From Bosea sp. BIWAKO-01 (lineage in GTDB: Bacteria > Pseudomonadota > Alphaproteobacteria > Rhizobiales > Beijerinckiaceae): 64,000 bases of DNA. Under the pieces are notes generated by a model. It did not search any database. It was not told the origin of the DNA and was given only the letters and a program-made list of their open reading frames with translations. The position numbers were made by a program, and so were the translations under genes. Of the stretch, positions 18,854 through 28,306 are shown piece after piece. How positions within the stretch are numbered: the stretch's first letter is position 1; every line of letters begins with the position of its first letter. Location: positions 2,940,501 to 3,004,500 of the forward strand of contig NZ_BCQA01000001.1 in the NCBI RefSeq assembly GCF_001748145.1, written 5' to 3'.

Positions 18854-20398
18854 TCAGTGACGGACTGCGATGGCTTCTCTTGCGGCCAGAACTGTCTCGA
18901 TTAGACGGCGCAGCTGCCTGACCGAGCCACCTTTCCAATGCGCTGAGAGCGCATCGCGCTCGTCGTAGCTCAGCGGTTGAATCCAGTTTGGATCTCGGCG
19001 GCGCTCGATCATGAGCTCCGCCATGATCGGTGCAAGCAGCGCGTCCAGATGGATTGCCTGCGGCGTTGGGAATTGCAGGACCCGCATTCGGTCGCGAAGC
19101 GGCGATGGCAGCGGCGCCACGCTGTTGGCAGTGGCGACGATGCTGACGTGGCTGAGATCGCATTCGATCTGTAAGGCCGGGTCGAGGAAGCGGCCGGCCG
19201 TTTCGGTTTCGAGAAATGTCAGCAGCACATCCCACAGGCGTCCATTGTCGGTTCTAGTGGCAGCCTTTTCGAGCTCGTCGATCATTGCGATGGGATTCGC
19301 ATGCTGAGCCCGAGAGATCGCGAGGAAGGGGTGAGCCGGCTCACTACTATGCCAGCGGCGCTCCGTACCTCCGAAGGCTGCACCATCGGCAGCCGCAGCG
19401 CTCGTGCGCCAGACCATCACGCCCATTGTCTCGCCTAGACGCCTGACGAACCGCGATTTGCCCGAACCGGGCTCTCCGACGAGCACGAAGGGGCGCAGCT
19501 GGACGAACTCGCGCCCGATCAAGTCAGCCAGAACGCGATCAATCAAAGAGGCAGCGTAGGGGAACTCGAACACGAGCTCATCGCGGACGACAGTCAGATC
19601 CGGGGTCGGGACCAGCGGAACGGGCTTCCCGATGATGTGTTCGTGACCTTTCATAATGTCCCGCGTCTTGCTGGTGCTGGCTTTGGCAAGTGCACCGCAG
19701 ACCAGGACATGGCCCAATGGGACGGGCGTCAACGAGGCAGCGCCCGCAAACGCCGCGTTGCCGGTAAGACTATCTTTCGCCTCGGAGACGGCCGCTTCCT
19801 GATCGGCCTGAGCCTCTCCAAATGCCTCTGCACGAGCATCATCGACAACAGCGTCGACCGCCGCGTTTGCCATGGCGAGCACCAGGTCGATTGCGCGGCT
19901 CGATCTCGCTGTGGTGAAGGCGCCGCCGGCGATGATCGCCCAGCCGATTGCCAGTCGCGCGGCCTGTGCACGGATGTTAAGCGGCACGTCCGTCTGGAGG
20001 CTATCGACGGCAAGCTTGAACGCCAGGGCTACGCGCGACTGCTGGTCCCGATGTTTGTCGAACGGTGTGACGCCGATCATCAAAACGCAGTTTGCCAGCG
20101 CCCTGAGCAAGGGCTCGTCTTCCTTGACGCTGAGGGCGTCGAGCTTCTTCACAAGGTTGGCGCAGGCCCTGTCACTATTTGTGGAAAGCCAGGCTGCAAG
20201 CTGCGGTGCCAATTCAGGTGCGGCTTCGCGGATCTCCCCGGCGATCCGCTCCCGGATCGATCGTCCGAACCTGATCGTGCTGAAGGCCAGGCGAAGCAGC
20301 CGTGGCAGCTTCACATAGGGGTCATCCGTGTCCGCTTCGGCAGCGGTGCGCGTCAATCCGACCTCAATCTGCGCTTTAAAATCGTCCAAGTCACTCAT
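18854..20398 (-). CDS. Lon-like AAA+ ATPase without protease domain
   Basis: About 514 residues from the ATG at 20398, which is preceded by an AGGAGG ribosome binding site. Residues 1-260 are mostly helical and not recognised. Then comes an AAA+ module: Walker A GEPGSGKS at ~308-315, Walker B IAMIDELEK at ~372-379, sensor 1 SIVATANSVAPLP and sensor-2-like GGSVRQLRRLIE. The Walker region resembles Lon/ClpX-type ATPases, but the chain ends shortly after the ATPase lid, so no proteolytic Ser-Lys domain is present. Third gene of a minus-strand cassette with a GIY-YIG-like protein and an unknown protein. Likely a remodelling ATPase; target unknown. Confidence 0.78.
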   Translation of the reverse strand: MSDLDDFKAQIEVGLTRTAAEADTDDPYVKLPRLLRLAFSTIRFGRSIRERIAGEIREAAPELAPQLAAWLSTNSDRACANLVKKLDALSVKEDEPLLRALANCVLMIGVTPFDKHRDQQSRVALAFKLAVDSLQTDVPLNIRAQAARLAIGWAIIAGGAFTTARSSRAIDLVLAMANAAVDAVVDDARAEAFGEAQADQEAAVSEAKDSLTGNAAFAGAASLTPVPLGHVLVCGALAKASTSKTRDIMKGHEHIIGKPVPLVPTPDLTVVRDELVFEFPYAASLIDRVLADLIGREFVQLRPFVLVGEPGSGKSRFVRRLGETMGVMVWRTSAAAADGAAFGGTERRWHSSEPAHPFLAISRAQHANPIAMIDELEKAATRTDNGRLWDVLLTFLETETAGRFLDPALQIECDLSHVSIVATANSVAPLPSPLRDRMRVLQFPTPQAIHLDALLAPIMAELMIERRRDPNWIQPLSYDERDALSAHWKGGSVRQLRRLIETVLAAREAIAVRH

Positions 20399-20414
20399 GA
20401 TGCAGCCTCCTGCC

Positions 20415-20897
20415 TCACGAGGTGGCGTCGCGGTGATCCGCGACCGAGGGGCTGTAGACATGAGGAGCGGCCCGCGCCGCCTTGCGCGCACGCCCGTCCA
20501 TCACGAGCTCATGGTCGAGTTCACTCCAGGCATGCAAAGCGTGATCGCAGCTCGGATCGGCGCGTCGCCGGCGCGCGAGAGCCCGGATCAGGACGAGCCG
20601 CGCTGCCCGGTTGCCCATGAGGCTGGCGACGATGATAGCTGACATCATCGCATCGATCAGAGCTTCCGGCACGCCGGCGCGGTCGTATTTCAGAGCAAGC
20701 GCTACCGCAGCGGACGCATCCCCACGGCGAGCCTCAACCCAACGCGGCTCATTGATGAATTCGAGCGGATTGAGGACGCGATCATACAGCCCCTCGAGGC
20801 TGAACTCGCTCCAATCTTCGGGACCGAGCAGCCGCCACCAGAAGTTCGGCGGATTGGTGATGCAGGCAGGCGCCAGGTAGTCAGAATGATCGGGCAT
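20415..20897 (-). CDS. Hypothetical protein between GIY-YIG-like and AAA+ genes
   Basis: 160 residues, start ATG at 20897 with GGAGATCTC upstream. The N-terminus is tryptophan- and proline-rich (PPNFWWRLLGPEDWSEF); the middle (RRGDASAAVALALKYD...AIIVASLMGNRAARLVLIRAL) is alpha-helical with a Sel1/HEAT-like alternation. No catalytic motif or membrane segment seen. It ends 16 bases before the AAA+ start, so the two are very probably co-translated and might interact. Family not recognised. Confidence 0.7.
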   Translation of the reverse strand: MPDHSDYLAPACITNPPNFWWRLLGPEDWSEFSLEGLYDRVLNPLEFINEPRWVEARRGDASAAVALALKYDRAGVPEALIDAMMSAIIVASLMGNRAARLVLIRALARRRRADPSCDHALHAWSELDHELVMDGRARKAARAAPHVYSPSVADHRDATS

Positions 20898-20975
20898 GAG
20901 ATCTCCATCGTGCTGGGCTCGGGGCCGCGGCACGTTCGGATTGAATGGAATGGGAAAGAATGGGCTCTGACGTGC

Positions 20976-22061
20976 CTAGCGCGCCGGGCGCCACACATGG
21001 GTCGAGGTCTTGGTCGAGCCCGAAGCGATCGCGGCCGCCTTGGCGCCGCTATCGACAACGATCGCGCGCTTGACGACCAGCCCAGCGATGCGGTCCGGGT
21101 CAGGCCCGATGAAGCCGCGCGCAATGAGCTTGCGGCGTACTTCACGGTGCGTCGCGTTGAACGAGTTGACCTCGACCGAGCTGATCTGCGTGCCGGTGCA
21201 GATCTCGAAGCGCTTGGGATCGTGCTTGATCATGCGACCGTCGAGGCCGTCATAGTGCAGCGCGTAGGTCTCGGCCTGCCACGGCTTGGAGCGGCGAGCC
21301 AACTTCGGCGCCGCGCTCGGCACCACAACCGACTGTGCCGGGCGCGGCATGACCGAGCTCGGCGAGTAACCAAGAACGTCAGCGAGGTGGCGGCGCGGGC
21401 TCGCCACTGGGACCGTGGCGGACGGGCCGTTGCTCGACACTGAAGGTGCCTGGGGAGCCTGCCACTTCACACGCCGTGTCAGAATGGTGATACCGCGCCT
21501 GACGAGCTCCTGTTCCAGGATCGCGAGCATGCCATCGATGGCCTGCTGGTGGTCGGCCGGGACCTGACGGACCTTGGGCGCCCTATCGCGGATGACTCTG
21601 ACTGCGCTCGTGCTCTCGACCATGGAGGTCAGCCTGTGCTCGACGATCTCGGCTTCCTGCTTCCTGAAGTTTGGATGATCGCAGGTCAGCAGGATGATCA
21701 GCGAGTAGCCGGCATGGAGCCACTCGTCCTGCGTGCCACTCACGCGCGCGGCGAGGTGATTGGATTCACCGATCCGGACTTCCGGGCGCTCCATCGGCGC
21801 TGCCGGTCGCAGCATCATGTATGCACCGGGGCCCTGAAGCGACTTCGCCGCCAGCATGTCTGCGATCTGCCCCGGGGGACCGAGGACGATCCTTGGGACG
21901 AAAACCGAAGGACAAACGCTTTCGAGCTGACGATGATGCTCGAAGCCGCCTGGCACGACAGGCGGCAGTCCGGATCTGGTATGCTTGGGATAGCCGGGAT
22001 AACCGCCAGCCAACGGAGATTTCGCAGCGCCCGGGGCACCGCTATAAGGGCTCTCAGCCAT
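20976..22061 (-). CDS. GIY-YIG nuclease-like protein with C-terminal DUF4357-like domain
   Basis: 361 residues. After a low-complexity N-terminus, residues ~70-170 fit a GIY-YIG fold: GPGAYMMLRP in place of GIY, VRIGESNHLAARVSG in place of YIG with the conserved arginine, and a later LIILLTCDH strand. Residues ~175-270 are a proline- and serine-rich linker. The C-terminal ~90 residues (ALHYDGLDGRMIKHDPKRFEI, then REVRRKLIARGFI) resemble DUF4357, which often follows GIY-YIG domains. First gene of the cassette; RBS AGGATAC upstream. Active-site residues deviate from the consensus, so nuclease activity is uncertain. Confidence 0.65.
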   Translation of the reverse strand: MAESPYSGAPGAAKSPLAGGYPGYPKHTRSGLPPVVPGGFEHHRQLESVCPSVFVPRIVLGPPGQIADMLAAKSLQGPGAYMMLRPAAPMERPEVRIGESNHLAARVSGTQDEWLHAGYSLIILLTCDHPNFRKQEAEIVEHRLTSMVESTSAVRVIRDRAPKVRQVPADHQQAIDGMLAILEQELVRRGITILTRRVKWQAPQAPSVSSNGPSATVPVASPRRHLADVLGYSPSSVMPRPAQSVVVPSAAPKLARRSKPWQAETYALHYDGLDGRMIKHDPKRFEICTGTQISSVEVNSFNATHREVRRKLIARGFIGPDPDRIAGLVVKRAIVVDSGAKAAAIASGSTKTSTHVWRPAR

Positions 22062-22747
22062 GATGTATCCTGATTCGATACAGAGTGGTTAGGCTGTCAG
22101 TCCGCTTGCCGGCGGGCTGGCAGCCGTCCGAAACGGGCGGCATGCCCGAGTCAGAGCCTAGTACTGGGCTTAAAATGACCCTGTAGGCAATTCATCCTCG
22201 AGGTCTTGGTTAATGGCTCCCGATCGAGGAGACTTTGCGTTGAAGCAAGCGCAGCATGTCGCGCATAACATTCGGCTGAGCTTCGAATGCTACGGCGGCG
22301 GGCGTTGGTACCCGAACCAGAGGGCACACGTTCGATCTTCGGAGCGCGCGCCAAAATACACGCCATTTAGGTTGAAACTGGGCACTGCACTTCACCGGGC
22401 TGTTGCCGCGGACGAAGTCCGCGCACTGGGGCTACCTAGACGGCGGCAAGCAGGGTGGAAGCACTGAAGACATCGCCGACAAAAAGATAGCGCCGCCGAT
22501 CGGCTCAAGCCGATTCAGCGAACGTGGTGACGTTGCCCCCAAGTTTTATCCAGCTGTGAGTTCGTTTCTGGCGGTTTGGATGCCCCTTCGGGCGGGTGAA
22601 GCGTCGGGCGTCGGCGCTGTGCTTGTCACATAGCGTAACGCCAGGGCGCATCGCGAGGTGAAGGTCGAGGCGAAGGCCTGCGTTCAGGCAGGCATCGACG
22701 GGAGTTTTAGACACCTAGCGAACGGCGGTCAGGCCGTCATGGGGCCC
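22062..22747. other. Gene-free stretch upstream of the AAA+ cassette
   Basis: About 690 bases. It includes the likely promoter region of the GIY-YIG operon close to 22062-22150. The remaining short frames look like decayed sequence; nothing recognisable until the IS66 remnant. Confidence 0.35.
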
Positions 22748-22846
22748 GTGATCTGTCCCACTGGCGCAGTCCGCGTCATGATGGCGACGACACCGGTCGA
22801 CTTCCGCAAAGGCGCCGAGGGCTTGGCTGCGCTGGTGCGCGACACG
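22748..22846 (+). pseudogene. IS66-family TnpB (Orf2) fragment
   Basis: About 33 codons read GAVRVMMATTPVDFRKGAEG followed by LAALVRDT, the N-terminal signature of IS66 accessory protein TnpB (usual form GVRVWLAT..TDMRKG...LA.LV). The continuation ADPPSGC resembles the family's DPFSG but coding character is lost immediately afterwards. No TnpA, TnpC or inverted repeats are visible nearby, so this is a short relic of an old insertion. Confidence 0.75.
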
Positions 22847-22899
22847 AGGGGAGCCGATCCGCCATCCGGATGCAATGGGTTTTGTTCGGTTGATTGTAC

Positions 22900-22926
22900 G
22901 CCTCCGGTAAGGATCTCACCGGAGGC
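22900..22926. other. Perfect 9-bp inverted repeat
   Basis: GCCTCCGGT (22900-22908) pairs with ACCGGAGGC (22918-22926) around a 9-base loop. There is no T-run after it on either strand, so it is a hairpin of unknown role, perhaps the decayed end of a mobile element. Confidence 0.4.
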
Positions 22927-23155
22927 TTGGTTGATTGCGCGCGGGTCCAGGTGATTCCGTGTGTCCCGCATATTGGTGCGGCTGTTCACGGGAACACTGC
23001 CTGTATGGAGACCCCGGGTCGGGTCCAATCCGCTCTCGCGCGCTCGAGGCAATTGGCACGCCATCCTATTTGCCGAAGCTTACCTTGTGGTTCAGGAACG
23101 ATGGACTACTAGATTGGAGCGAATAAATGGAGTGCGCCCCTGCGGGTAGACAGGA

Positions 23156-23953
23156 TCAAGCTGCGGATTTGACCGTGAGCCGAGCGTGTTGATCCTCGAA
23201 CTGCTGCGGGCTGAGATAGCCGAGCGCGGAATGCAGTCGGCTGGCGTTGTAGACCTGATCGATGAAGCGCGGAAGGTCGGCAGCGACGTCCTCGAAGGTC
23301 TCGTAGGCCATCGGATAGACGGTCTCGACCTTGTGCGTTTTCATGAAGCTCTCGGCCTTGGCGTTATCGTACGGATTGCCGCGGCGCCCCATCGATCCGA
23401 CGAGACCGTGTTCGGCAAGTGCTTGCCGATAGCGCCCCGCCGCATATTGCGATCCGCGATCGCCGTGATGTACGCAGCCCGGCGGCGGTTTTCGCCGTTC
23501 GATGGCCGAGCGCAGAGCGGCCAGCGTCAGCCTGACGTCGATCGAGCGGCCGATGGCATAACCGACGACCTTGCGCGACCAGGCGTCGAGGATGACGGCA
23601 ACGTAGACGAAGCCCGAGGTGATCGCGACATAGGTAATGTCGGCCACCCAGAGCTGGTTCGGTCCGTCCGGGGCCATGTTCTTCGCCAGGTTCGGGAAGA
23701 TCGGCAGTTCGTGATCGCCATCGGTGGTGGCGACATAGCGCCGGCGCCGACGCGGCTGAAGACCGTGCTCGCGCATCAGGCGCCGGATTTTCTTATGATT
23801 GACGACAAAGCCGCGGTGCCGCAGCGCTGCCTGCATCCGGCGGTAGCCATAGGCCTCGAAACTGTCGGAGATCGCCGCCATCGTCTCGACGAGCGCCGTG
23901 TCGTCGATGCTGATGGCCGGCTTGTCGTAATAGGTCGAGCGCGCGATCCCCAT
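23156..23953 (-). CDS. IS3-family transposase OrfB (DDE integrase domain)
   Basis: 265 residues with the HTH_21 segment ([14 protein letters not shown]) followed by an rve integrase core. The catalytic triad is visible: D in WVADITYV, D in [10 protein letters not shown] and E in [13 protein letters not shown]. The terminal [14 protein letters not shown] is the usual IS3 C-terminus. The ATG at 23953 overlaps the OrfA stop (TGATG), so the full transposase probably arises by frameshifting or translational coupling, as is common in this family. Confidence 0.92.
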   Translation of the reverse strand: MGIARSTYYDKPAISIDDTALVETMAAISDSFEAYGYRRMQAALRHRGFVVNHKKIRRLMREHGLQPRRRRRYVATTDGDHELPIFPNLAKNMAPDGPNQLWVADITYVAITSGFVYVAVILDAWSRKVVGYAIGRSIDVRLTLAALRSAIERRKPPPGCVHHGDRGSQYAAGRYRQALAEHGLVGSMGRRGNPYDNAKAESFMKTHKVETVYPMAYETFEDVAADLPRFIDQVYNASRLHSALGYLSPQQFEDQHARLTVKSAA

Positions 23954-24312
23954 CAGCCGGCATCCTTCTGCGACGGAGATGCCGCGGGGCCGGTGACGAC
24001 GGATGTAGTCGCGCTTCTCGGCCGCGGTCCGTGCTTCAGAGCCCCCTTTAGGAACTCGATCTCCAACGCCTGTCTGCCAACGAGCCGCTCCAGCGCGGCG
24101 ATGCGCGCCTCATAGGCTTCGATCGTATCGGCGGCGGCCGCCTCGTCGTCGAAGGCGCCGGCTTCGAACTTCTGGATCCAGATGCGGATCAGGTTGCGCG
24201 ACAGATCGTGTCGTCGAGCGAGGCTGTGGAGCGTCTCGCCCGCCAGGTAATCCTGGGCCACCTGGCGCTTGAACTCGACGCTGTGAGAACGATGTCGAAC
24301 CATGGCTTTCAT
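23953..24312 (-). CDS. IS3-family transposase OrfA (helix-turn-helix)
   Basis: About 120 residues. [20 protein letters not shown] and [19 protein letters not shown] form the HTH_Tnp_1 domain, followed by a leucine-zipper-like coiled coil ([21 protein letters not shown]) that mediates OrfA-OrfAB assembly. Start at ATG 24312 or 24303; both lie inside the inverted repeats. Its stop overlaps the start of OrfB. Confidence 0.88.
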   Translation of the reverse strand: MKAMVRHRSHSVEFKRQVAQDYLAGETLHSLARRHDLSRNLIRIWIQKFEAGAFDDEAAAADTIEAYEARIAALERLVGRQALEIEFLKGALKHGPRPRSATTSVVTGPAASPSQKDAG

Positions 24313-24383
24313 CCTTCGAAAGCCCGGCTCTCCGGTCAATTGCTGGCCGTCACCATGTCCGCCTCAACGGGCGCATTCCAAAA

Positions 24384-24994
24384 TGGTTCTATGATTGCCG
24401 ACATTGGCCATGGGCACATGTCCGGTGAGCGATTGCTGGCGCTTCCAACGCTAAACGTTGCGAATATCGTAGCATTTCTCGCATCATGGCGGATGTATTC
24501 TGACGATTAAAGCATCTGCGTCGACGTAAGAAAAATACGGGTCAGCTGAATCGGAAATGGAATTTGCGTCGAGAAACCCGACGTAATCGTAGGGTACAAT
24601 GAAGCGCCAGATATCGCTTCCGCGCCACTGGCGGGCTTCACTCGGCGGCGCCTTCGCCAAGGGCGCGCCGACCTACGCCAGCTTTACGAGCGCGGAGTAT
24701 TGCTTTTGCTGAGCGAATCTACAATATAGATATACTTGGGCCGGAGTGACAAAGCAGGGTGGTTCGAAACCGTTGCTAAAGCCACTTGACGTCGTACCCC
24801 GCACACGCAAGTGTGCCAGAAATTCCGAGATGAATTTGAACATATCGCCGGTGTATTTTGACTCAGCATCTTTCGCATTCTTTGCGGAAGATGCTGATAA
24901 ATGCAGTTGCCGCGCGTGTCCGATTCGATCTGGCAGCAATGCAAGTCCATTTTTGGCCCCGCGATCTTTGCATTCAAATTTGAGGAAGATCCGC
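24384..24994. other. Gene-free stretch after the IS3 element
   Basis: About 610 bases. The NlpC/P60-like frame extends upstream to 24746, but the sequence between 24746 and 24994 lacks protein character, so I treat it as leader. It is less GC-rich than the core genome. No hairpin, repeat or RNA gene recognised. Confidence 0.35.
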
Positions 24995-25603
24995 ATGACA
25001 CCGGCTGACGACAAATCCAGTGACGACTTCGATCCGGCTGCGCCTGGTAATGTGGCGGAACGGTCCCCGGCCCTTGTTGAGGCTGCCAACATGGGCGGCG
25101 GGGAGGAGCCTCCAGAGCCCGGAGGTCTAGAAGCGGCTCCCCTCAGTTCGATCCGTGTCGAAATCATCAAGGCACGTCAGTTCTTGAAAGATTGTATGAC
25201 TTCCAATCCGCGTGTCGGATATGGGCTTGGAGCTAAGATCAGGTGGGGGCAGGTGCCCGGACGGGATTTCAGTACGGTCGATTGCAGCGGCTTCGTACGG
25301 GAAGCCATACGGCGATCGACTAGCCTTGGAAATCAATTCCCGGACGGCTCGGTCGTGCAGCACGATTGGGTGAAGGCACAGGGCCTGGAAAAGGGCGCCA
25401 TAGGAGATGGCCTTCTGCGGGATGGCCGCGTGAGGATTGCCTTTCTGCGTCCGCAGGATTCACCCCACCGGATAGGCCACGTCGTCCTAATTCACGACAG
25501 TACGACACTCGAGTCGCATGGAGGCACGGGACCTAACTCTCGCGCCTGGGATGAGCGCGGTTGGCAGGTGAATGCGTTCGTCTACCTGCTTTCCCCCGCT
25601 TAG
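24995..25603 (+). CDS. NlpC/P60-like (CHAP-type) peptidase
   Basis: About 202 residues from ATG 24995, which follows GAGGAAG. An acidic, low-complexity N-terminus (~1-50) is followed by an amidase-like cysteine peptidase core: VDCSGFVREAIR holds the catalytic Cys near residue 97 and RIGHVVLIHD the catalytic His near 162, with ESHGG a further conserved block. This is the NlpC/P60 arrangement used to cut peptidoglycan stem peptides or related amides. There is no obvious signal peptide, which is unusual for a cell-wall enzyme and would suit either a secreted effector or an intracellular role. First gene of the hydrolase-rich region. Confidence 0.72.
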   Translation: MTPADDKSSDDFDPAAPGNVAERSPALVEAANMGGGEEPPEPGGLEAAPLSSIRVEIIKARQFLKDCMTSNPRVGYGLGAKIRWGQVPGRDFSTVDCSGFVREAIRRSTSLGNQFPDGSVVQHDWVKAQGLEKGAIGDGLLRDGRVRIAFLRPQDSPHRIGHVVLIHDSTTLESHGGTGPNSRAWDERGWQVNAFVYLLSPA

Positions 25604-25966
25604 CCCTCGCCCTCTAACGGCCGGAGGGCAAACGGACACGGAACCGGTGCGATGCCGAATACTGCAACATTGAACGGTATCGTGAGATGCGGGCCAGTCT
25701 CCAGCATATGGCAGGGCATTTGTTTCAGAACAGCCCGATTGAATTTCGGCCGAAGAAGAGGCTCTGGCCCGAAGTGCCGGGCTCAGGGCGAAGCCCGGCT
25801 GCTGTACGGGGCGGGGGCTGGCAGGCATGTCAAGCGGTTGTTTCATTTTGAAGTTGGAAGTCGCCTTCCTTGGAAGGGCTCATTTGAGGGGCAGTGCCTA
25901 GTTCTAGTTTGGTAACGGTGTTGAGCTTCGGTTGATCGAGCGGAGCCGCGAAGGGGGAGACGGTTA
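25604..25966. other. Gene-free stretch with a hairpin
   Basis: About 360 bases. GCCGGGCT (25776-25783) and AGCCCGGC (25792-25799) form a perfect 8-bp stem without a T-run. A GGGGGAGA ribosome binding site at the right end serves the next gene. Confidence 0.35.
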
Positions 25967-26716
25967 ATGTCTGAACTGAACGTTCTGAGTTTCGTTGAGA
26001 GCGCCGAATTGCCATCGGCGCGGCTCGAAGCAGCGATCATTTCTGCGCCCCCCATTGATCTGAACATGCTGCCGTCCAGCCTTGTCGCGGGTAACACACT
26101 GATTGATTTCTCGGCCGCGCCATCTGGAGCGGTGCGGTCCGGTGTTTCAATGGCGCTGCTGTTCGCGAGTCGCGTGGCTGACGCAGCGATGCGCGAAGGC
26201 GATGACGAAGACGATTGGCTCGCATCGTACAAGACCAATCTTCGCAATCTGGGATTCGTAATCCCGCAGTCCGCTCTTTCGATTTCGACGTTCAAAAAGA
26301 AAGGCGCTTTCGTCCATAAAGCCATCATCCCATTTCTGACGATCGCTTTCGGCGGTGCTGGAATTGGCCCAGTCATCCTAGCCGCGCTCAACAACCTTCA
26401 AGAAATCGATAAGGAAAAATCCTGGATTACACTGTTTGATAGAGAAAGCCGCAAATTCAACACGCGAGAGACACATTACGCGGCCGTCAATGCTGATGGT
26501 TCGGAGACGGTGATCCGCCATGTAGTCGCGCGCCTCTCATTCGAGCAGAGCGAGACTAATGTTCTGTTCTTTCGCGTCACGGACACGACAGCACAATTCG
26601 AGAGCGCGACGACGACGATGAGTGCAAACAACAACTTGCTCGCTGTGCTCGAGCCGCGGTTGCGGCAGCGCATGGAGAGTGAGATAGGCAATTTTATAGC
26701 CGAGGCGCGGACATGA
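25967..26716 (+). CDS. Hypothetical protein, 249 aa, with Gly-rich hydrophobic segment
   Basis: Not a family I recognise. The N-terminal ~95 residues look helical with an acidic patch (REGDDEDDW). Residues ~123-145 (IIPFLTIAFGGAGIGPVILA) form a hydrophobic, glycine-rich stretch long enough to cross a membrane, flanked by lysines and charged residues. The rest (HYAAVNADGSETVIRHVVAR... LFFRVTDTTAQFESATTT) looks beta-rich, ending in an amphipathic helix. No cleavable signal peptide. A single buried hydrophobic hairpin in a soluble protein is also seen in pore-forming toxins; that is a suggestion only. Good RBS upstream. Confidence 0.62.
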   Translation: MSELNVLSFVESAELPSARLEAAIISAPPIDLNMLPSSLVAGNTLIDFSAAPSGAVRSGVSMALLFASRVADAAMREGDDEDDWLASYKTNLRNLGFVIPQSALSISTFKKKGAFVHKAIIPFLTIAFGGAGIGPVILAALNNLQEIDKEKSWITLFDRESRKFNTRETHYAAVNADGSETVIRHVVARLSFEQSETNVLFFRVTDTTAQFESATTTMSANNNLLAVLEPRLRQRMESEIGNFIAEART

Positions 26717-27380
26717 ACGCGGTGCCACCCATAAGGAATTGCGGTTTTGGGAGATACCCTTGAAAGGCTTCCGGGCTGGACCCTTCTGCCTTCAAGAACA
26801 GGCCATGGCACCTAGGGTAACGTCCAGTTTGACCTAGGGGATGCGCACCTCGGTGGGGCGCCCGCCGATTCAGTGGATCAGCAACAGTGCCTCGTTGGCG
26901 TCGTCGTCGTGTACTTTGGTCTGAAAGCTCTCGGCACCCTTTCTGTAATCAAACCTGCGAGTCACGGAACCGGTCAGGGTACGTCCATCGCTGGCCAGGG
27001 AGTCCGCCACGAAATGACAATTCGTTAGCACTAAGTCACGTGCAATGAGGGATCCTGTACCAGCCCGGAGGGCTGATACCCCACATACCTGATTTCCAGG
27101 ACCGAAGGATGACTTCGAAAGTCCACCCCATCCCGAAATGGAGTTCGCTTTCGGGCGGCGAGCAGGGCCTCTAGGGGCCGTGGACTCTTGGGATTCCCAT
27201 GGGCGCTGATGCGTGATTCATATGGGGACGCCCCCTCTGGCAATGGCTTTTTTGTCGGAGTGGGTTTGATCGGTTGCTTTCATATGTCCGGCCTGTTTGT
27301 GCGGTAATTTGATACCGCTGGCCCTGATGGAAATCCGCCGGAGAGGTCCCTGATCAAGTTGGCGCGCGGTTGAGGCGCAT
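26717..27380. other. Gene-free stretch before the IS5-family element
   Basis: About 660 bases with no convincing frame and no clear repeats. Composition suggests decayed sequence, probably remnants of earlier insertions. Confidence 0.3.
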
Positions 27381-27383
27381 TAG

Positions 27384-28224
27384 GGCTGAGACTCAATTGG
27401 CCCACCAGGTGATTGCGGCGGCGATGCAGACGGCTGAGAGGAAGATATCAGCGCGCTTGTCATAGCGGGTGGCGATGCGCCGGAAGTCCTTGAGCCTGCA
27501 GAACATGCGTTCGATGAGGTTGCGAGCGCGATAGGCATCGCGGTCGTAGGAGTGCGGGTTCTTGCGGGTTGGATTGGGCGGGATAACGGGCTCGGTTCCG
27601 CGCTCGGCGAGCCAATCGCGCAGACTGGCGGCGTCATAGGCCCGGTCGGCCAGCAGTTTGTGGCTGGGCCGGCGGATGGCGAGGAGCGCCCTGGCGCCGG
27701 CGAGGTCGTGAGCGTTGCCGGGTGTCAGGACGAAGGCGACGGGCCGGCCGCGATCATCGCTCGGCGCGTGGATTTTGGTGGTCCGCCCACCGCGCGAGGT
27801 GCCAATGGCATGATGATGAGCCCCCCTTTTGCGCCAGCCACCGAGCGGTGAGCCTTGATGTGGGTGGAATCCACCGCGCCGGTGAACACTCCGTCCGAGC
27901 CGGTCAGTGCGTAGAAAATCCGCTCCCACACACCCTGCCGGCTCCAGCGGTTCCAGCGATTCTAGACCGTGGTGGAGGGGCCATAGACTGCCGGGCAGTC
28001 CTTCCAGCGACCGCCCGAGCGCAGCATGTGCATGATGCCCGAGATCACACGACGGTCATCCACCCGCCGCGCCCCGCCCTGGCCCCGAGGCAAATGCGGC
28101 TGGATCGCCTCCCATTCTGCATCTGACAGCCAAATAGACCTCTCGCTTCCGTGCCATCCGAACACCTCCGGAAGACACGGAATCAGATCACCGCCTCGCC
28201 AACAACCCAATTGAGTTTCGAGCC
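27384..28224 (-). mobile_element. IS5-family (IS427-group) insertion sequence, 841 bp, TAG target duplication
   Basis: Left end GGCTGAGACTCAATTGG and reversed right end GGCTCGAAACTCAATTGG are terminal inverted repeats that differ by one indel and one substitution. Both outer flanks read TAG (27381-27383 and 28225-28227), a short target duplication. Length and the two-frame transposase fit the IS427 group of IS5. Confidence 0.87.
27393..28210 (-). pseudogene. IS5/IS427-type transposase with internal stop and -1 frameshift
   Basis: OrfA (WLSDAEWEAIQPHLPRGQGG ... GPSTTV) runs into a TAG at 27962-27964 where the family has VYNRWNRW; the frame then continues as NRWNRWS and on to GAVDSTHIKAHRSVAGAKGG, which carries the first catalytic Asp. 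At the A4G6 run (GCAAAAGGGGGGC, near 27810-27825) the reading shifts by -1 to AHHHAIGTSRGGRTTKIHA and then LLADRAYDA and ARNLIERMFCRLKDF, carrying the second Asp and the Glu. The slip at A4G6 is probably the programmed frameshift normal for this group. The TAG is a genuine nonsense mutation, so the element is likely inactive unless complemented. Confidence 0.82.
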
Positions 28225-28306
28225 TAGATCACACGGGTTTTCCTCGCCATTGGCTCGATCGTTACTCATCATCGACTGCCACGACCAATTCGGTGATCTG
28301 GGTTCG

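Larger units (their letters stand above)
23128..24380 (-). mobile_element. Intact-looking IS3-family insertion sequence, 1253 bp, AAA target duplication
   Basis: The left tip reads TGGAGTGCGCCC and the right tip, reversed, TGGAATGCGCCC. The two 25-base ends match at roughly 18 positions. Both outer flanks are AAA (23125-23127 and 24381-24383), a 3-bp target duplication as expected for IS3 transposition. Inside are OrfA and OrfB on the minus strand with no visible lesion, so the element may be active. It interrupts no recognisable gene. Confidence 0.9.
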
